Made by a program: the position numbers and the translations under genes. Positions 61,645 through 64,000 of a stretch of 64,000 nucleotides of DNA are shown here, one piece after another (the first letter of the stretch is position 1; every line of letters begins with the position of its first letter). This DNA is from Candidatus Woesearchaeota archaeon (GTDB lineage Archaea > Nanobdellota > Nanobdellia > Woesearchaeales > JAFGPW01), in assembly GCA_016935985.1 (NCBI GenBank), contig JAFGPW010000006.1, positions 25,047-89,046 of the forward strand. The letters are read 5' to 3'. The notes below the pieces were generated by a model. That model ran no database searches and was not told where the DNA came from. It saw only the letters and a program-made list of their open reading frames with translations.

Positions 61645-61866
61645 ATGGCGCGGGGGCCGGGATTCGTTCCCGGCGATGGTTCTGTCCATCGATGTTCGGC
61701 AATCGGAGAGTGCAGGCATCCCAGCAACGGGTTGCGCCATTCGTGACACCGAGGGTCGGCGTGCGCTGCCGCTTAGCCGACCTCTTGTTCGGAAAGTTCA
61801 GTCCGTGAGGCTGGAGCGGAGCGGAACGCCCCGCTTGAGCCGCCTCGGATTCTAACCTTGCCGAAG
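61645..61866 (-). ncRNA. Hairpin-rich region downstream of tRNA-Ser, possible structured RNA
   Basis: On the minus strand, directly behind tRNA-Ser, there are AACCTT-CGGC-AAGGTT, GTCGGC...GCCGAC, CGATGG-ACAGAA-CCATCG and CCGGG-AACGAAT-CCCGG. The last resembles a tRNA T-arm but has AA at positions 54-55 in place of TT. No standard tRNA fits: the acceptor end CCCCCGC has only an imperfect partner (GCGGGGC) about 180 bases upstream. It may be a structured RNA or a decayed tRNA co-transcribed with tRNA-Ser. No known RNA family was recognised. Confidence 0.3.
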
Positions 61867-61871
61867 GTTAG

Positions 61872-61970
61872 CGCCGGAGCTGGGATTCGAACCCAGAGAC
61901 CCCGAAGGGAACTGGCTTTCGTGGGATCAGCACTCAAGGCCAGCGCACTACCAGGTTATGCGACTCCGGC
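61872..61970 (-). tRNA. tRNA-Ser(UGA) with 15-nt intron
   Basis: The acceptor GCCGGAG pairs with CTCCGGC; the discriminator is G as in archaeal tRNA-Ser. The T-arm is CTGGG-TTCGAAT-CCCAG. The anticodon stem CTGGC/GCCAG encloses C-T-TGA-G plus A, giving anticodon TGA (plus strand 61934-61936). A 15-nt intron occupies 61918-61932 after position 37. The variable arm TTCCCTTCGGGGTCT marks a class II tRNA. A minus-strand TATA (TTTTATATATG, about 61994-62004) lies about 28 bp upstream. Confidence 0.88.
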
Positions 61971-62025
61971 ATGAGGGCGAGGTCAGGCGGCCGCATATAT
62001 AAAAGTTGCCCGGCGTGGCCAAGGA

Positions 62026-62211
62026 TCAATCCTTCTTCTCAGGAGGGAGCAGTATCGGCACGCCGTCCTTCACCGGATACCTCTGGTCGCATTTGGTGCA
62101 GAAGACGTTCCTCTTGCCGTCATCCCATCTCAGCTCGCCCTTGCAGACCGGACAGGAGAGCATCTCGAAGAGCTCCTTCGGGATCGGATCGGGCTTGGTG
62201 GTCTCGCTCAT
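62026..62211 (-). CDS. Trm112-like zinc-binding protein (61 aa)
   Basis: The protein has CPVC (about 20-23) and CTKC (about 38-41), a four-Cys zinc site, and ends RYPVKDGVPILLPPEKKD, the closing motif of the Trm112/UPF0434 family. In eukaryotes and archaea Trm112 activates several methyltransferases acting on tRNA, rRNA and translation factors by binding them. It sits beside tRNA-Ser and divergent from TFB. Length is normal for the family. Confidence 0.82.
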   Translation of the reverse strand: MSETTKPDPIPKELFEMLSCPVCKGELRWDDGKRNVFCTKCDQRYPVKDGVPILLPPEKKD

Positions 62212-62325
62212 GCTGGTACCTATGAACTGAGAACCTGCTCGCGTTTATATACATTTCGCAATGATTTAAATCGATTTTCTGGCATGAAGTGACGATATTT
62301 TTAAAAGATTATCCTGGATAAACAA

Positions 62326-62360
62326 AAAGTTTATATATGAAACCTGACTCCTCTTTATAT
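62326..62360 (+). promoter_or_regulatory. Two candidate TATA boxes for TFB
   Basis: AGTTTATATATGAAA (about 62328-62342) and CTTTATATAG (62352-62361) face the TFB gene. Either would give a leader of about 125-160 nt before the ATG at 62513, long for this window. Confidence 0.4.
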
Positions 62361-62403
62361 AGTTATCGACAAAGTGACGTTTGGGGGTTCCACACATCGA
62401 TAT

Positions 62404-62427
62404 CATGCCATGCAGGATCGTGGCATG
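62404..62427 (+). promoter_or_regulatory. Inverted repeat in the TFB 5' leader
   Basis: CATGCCA and TGGCATG are perfectly complementary across a 10-nt loop. In the RNA leader they form a 7-bp hairpin; in DNA they could be an operator. The rest of the leader (62428-62512) is GC-rich without an ORF. Confidence 0.45.
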
Positions 62428-62512
62428 CACTGACATCCTCACGGGCTAAGCGCGCGGCAGGACCGCGGATAGCGACCGGATCCCTGACCCATCACACGCA
62501 TCGGTGATAGCA

Positions 62513-63451
62513 ATGCCACAAAGCGGATATGTCAAGAAATGCCCCGAATGCGGGAGCATCAACCTCTTCCTGAACCGTGAGAAAGGCGAGATCATCTGCA
62601 AGGACTGCGGCCTCGTCGTCGAGGAGAAGATGGTCGACTTCAGCCAGGAATGGCGGGAGTTCGATTCAGAGGACGGCGAGAGCAGGCGTAGGACCGGCGC
62701 GCCCATGACCTACACCCAATATGACCAGGGTCTCGGCACCGAGGTCGGGAGGAAAGCCGACCTCTACACCCTCGATAACAAGGACCGGAACAAGTTCTTC
62801 CGCCTGCGGAAGTGGCAGTACCGGATCAGCACCGCGATTGAGCGCAACCTCAAGCTCGCGCTCGCCGAGCTCAAGCGGGTCTCGAGCTACCTCAAGCTCC
62901 CCAAGTCGGTGGAGGAGGAGGCTGCACGCATCTATACCCTAGCGGTGCAGCGCGGGCTCGTCAGGGGGAGGAGCATGGAATCCGTCGTCGCCGGCGCGCT
63001 CTACGCCGCCTGCAGGCGGCATGACGTGCCGCGGACGCTCGACGAGCTCTCCGAAGCCTCCGGCATCGAGAAGAAGGAAATCGGCAGGACCTACCGGTTC
63101 GTCACCCGCGAGCTCGGGATCACGATCCTGCCCTCGAACCCGGCAGACTACATCGCCCGGTTCAGCTCTGCGCTCAAGCTCACGGCGGAGACCCAGAGCA
63201 GGTCTATCGAGATCCTCGAGTCCGCCCATAAGGCGGAGCTCACCTCAGGCCGGGGCCCGACCGGCATCGCCGCAGCGGCGCTGTATGTCTCCGCCCTCAT
63301 CCATGGCGAGAAGCGGACCCAGCGCGAGGTGGCGGACGTCGCGGGCGTGACCGAGGTCACGATCAGGAACCGCTACAAGGAGCTCCTCGACAAGCTCAAA
63401 CTCGAGAAGGAGATCAAGAAGACCAAGAAGAAGCGCAAGAGCGAGGAGTGA
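62513..63451 (+). CDS. tfb: Transcription initiation factor IIB (TFB)
   Basis: The ATG at 62513 is chosen because GGTGAT lies 5 bases upstream. The N-terminal zinc ribbon is CPECGS...CKDCGLVVEEK (about 10-32). The B-finger/linker (EWREFDSEDGESRRRTGAP) follows, then two cyclin-fold repeats: first SYLKLPKSVEEEAARIYTLAVQRGLVRGRSMESVVAGALYAACR, second RSIEILESAHKAELTSGRGPTGIAAAALYVSALI. The basic recognition helix VADVAGVTEVTIRNRYKEL contacts the BRE. It recruits RNA polymerase to TBP-bound TATA promoters, matching the TATA boxes of the window. 312 aa, normal length, ending in a Lys/Arg tail. Confidence 0.96.
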   Translation: MPQSGYVKKCPECGSINLFLNREKGEIICKDCGLVVEEKMVDFSQEWREFDSEDGESRRRTGAPMTYTQYDQGLGTEVGRKADLYTLDNKDRNKFFRLRKWQYRISTAIERNLKLALAELKRVSSYLKLPKSVEEEAARIYTLAVQRGLVRGRSMESVVAGALYAACRRHDVPRTLDELSEASGIEKKEIGRTYRFVTRELGITILPSNPADYIARFSSALKLTAETQSRSIEILESAHKAELTSGRGPTGIAAAALYVSALIHGEKRTQREVADVAGVTEVTIRNRYKELLDKLKLEKEIKKTKKKRKSEE

Positions 63452-63496
63452 TCCCAGCGATCCTTCATCATTGGTTTCCGTTCTGAAAAAGGGGTG

Positions 63497-63868
63497 ATGA
63501 GAGAGCGAGAGTGCTCTACCATGCGAGATACCCCCTATGGCAAGAGAGGCCAGCTGCTGGTCGGCGTGCTAGTGATAGTAATAGTTCTCATAGCGATCGC
63601 CTGGCTCGTCAGCGTGGCGAAGCGGGAGTGCGGCTCGAACGCTGACTGCGGGACGAACCAGTACTGCGGTTCCGACGATGCGTGCCATGACATGCCGATC
63701 ATCACCGAGACGGTCTACCGGAACAGCCTCCTCGGCCCGGCGTTCATTATCGGCATCGCGATCATCATAGGGTTCTGGATCCACGCCCGTCTCGGCCGCG
63801 ATCAACCGCCGCAGGGACGCGTGCCCCCTACTGAACCGCGCAGGTCACGGCTGCCGATGCGCAAGTAG
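63497..63868 (+). CDS. Small membrane protein with RGQ prepilin-like N-terminus (123 aa)
   Basis: The start is uncertain (ATG at 63497 or 63521, GTG at 63494). KRGQLLVGVLVIVIVLIAIAWLVSVA forms a membrane helix right after a basic RGQ, similar in form to the KGQVTVF segments in region 1 and to class III signals. A Cys module follows (ECGSNADCGTNQYCGSDDACHD), then a second membrane helix (GPAFIIGIAIIIGFWIHARL) and a basic Pro-rich tail. No family recognised. Confidence 0.6.
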   Translation: MRERECSTMRDTPYGKRGQLLVGVLVIVIVLIAIAWLVSVAKRECGSNADCGTNQYCGSDDACHDMPIITETVYRNSLLGPAFIIGIAIIIGFWIHARLGRDQPPQGRVPPTEPRRSRLPMRK

Positions 63869-63901
63869 GAGTGATCGGCAGGGACGTGAGGACCATCGTT
63901 A

Positions 63902-64000
63902 TCAGAACGCATGGCGTTTCCTTTCGAAATCGACGACTCTTCCGTCCCGTATCAAGACCCCTTCTTTCTGCAGCATCGCCTCCTTCGAGCCGCCGCCAGA
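63902..64000 (-). CDS. C-terminal end of an unidentified gene (partial)
   Basis: The minus-strand frame entering from the window edge reads SGGGSKEAMLQKEGVLIRDG and then RVVDFERKRHAF before a TGA at 63902-63904. The codon choice is that of real genes here. It is too short to identify. Confidence 0.55.
   Translation of the reverse strand, partial: SGGGSKEAMLQKEGVLIRDGRVVDFERKRHAF

Noticed and set aside
61645-61840. RNase P RNA or a second tRNA downstream of tRNA-Ser
   Set aside because: The conserved RNase P core sequences are not present together on one strand. The tRNA reading needs A54-A55 in the T-loop and a mismatched acceptor.
1-64000. CRISPR array, IS element or integrase gene
   Set aside because: No regularly spaced repeats and no transposase or recombinase motifs were found in any frame; the tRNA-Thr mini-element lacks an integrase.

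Overview
The window is about 58-60% GC and archaeal. It encodes a TFB transcription factor, an archaeal-type AMP phosphorylase and four tRNA genes that each appear to carry an intron at the canonical 37/38 position. TATA boxes recur about 26 bp upstream of start codons (leaderless genes), and GGTGA-type Shine-Dalgarno sites appear inside operons. Small unassigned proteins, very large Cys-rich secreted proteins and proteins with a [K/R]xQVTxFI membrane segment fit a DPANN-like lineage (Woesearchaeota/Pacearchaeota/Aenigmarchaeota type). The exact phylum is inference.

Region 1 (1-22.4 kb) is one plus-strand locus of very large exported proteins (1659, about 1105, 573, 891, 282, 637 and 1989 aa) plus a polytopic membrane protein. 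Two are paralogues sharing the QVTxFI membrane segment, one carries a cohesin-like and an FN3-like domain, and five share a short GFSxV-like motif just after the signal peptide. It looks like a surface apparatus or S-layer/adhesion locus of unknown function.

Region 2 (22.4-33 kb) holds a TPR-like exported protein, a membrane protein, two unassigned proteins with HExxH motifs, a protein with two nucleotidyltransferase-like domains (the first degenerate), a CBS/zinc-ribbon protein, a tandem pair of paralogous small proteins and an MscS-like channel fused to a C39-like cysteine peptidase domain.

Region 3 (33-45 kb) holds tRNA-Leu and tRNA-Thr. The tRNA-Thr 3' end is repeated 270 bp downstream and brackets a 52-aa membrane peptide gene (putative mini-element). 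The region also has an S41 protease, an FAD/NAD oxidoreductase, a B12-binding radical SAM protein, a frameshifted gene, a winged-helix/coiled-coil protein and a zinc-ribbon membrane protein.

Region 4 (45-64 kb) holds a Ca2+/cation antiporter, a GT28-like glycosyltransferase, UPF0182, TldD, a Tat-exported M23 peptidase, a TSP3-repeat lipoprotein, tRNA-Val, a PH-domain membrane protein, a membrane-anchored SLT transglycosylase-like protein, an AI-2E family permease, AMP phosphorylase, tRNA-Ser, a Trm112-like protein and TFB. The M23 and SLT proteins together suggest an ability to cut peptidoglycan-like polymers, which is unexpected in an archaeon.
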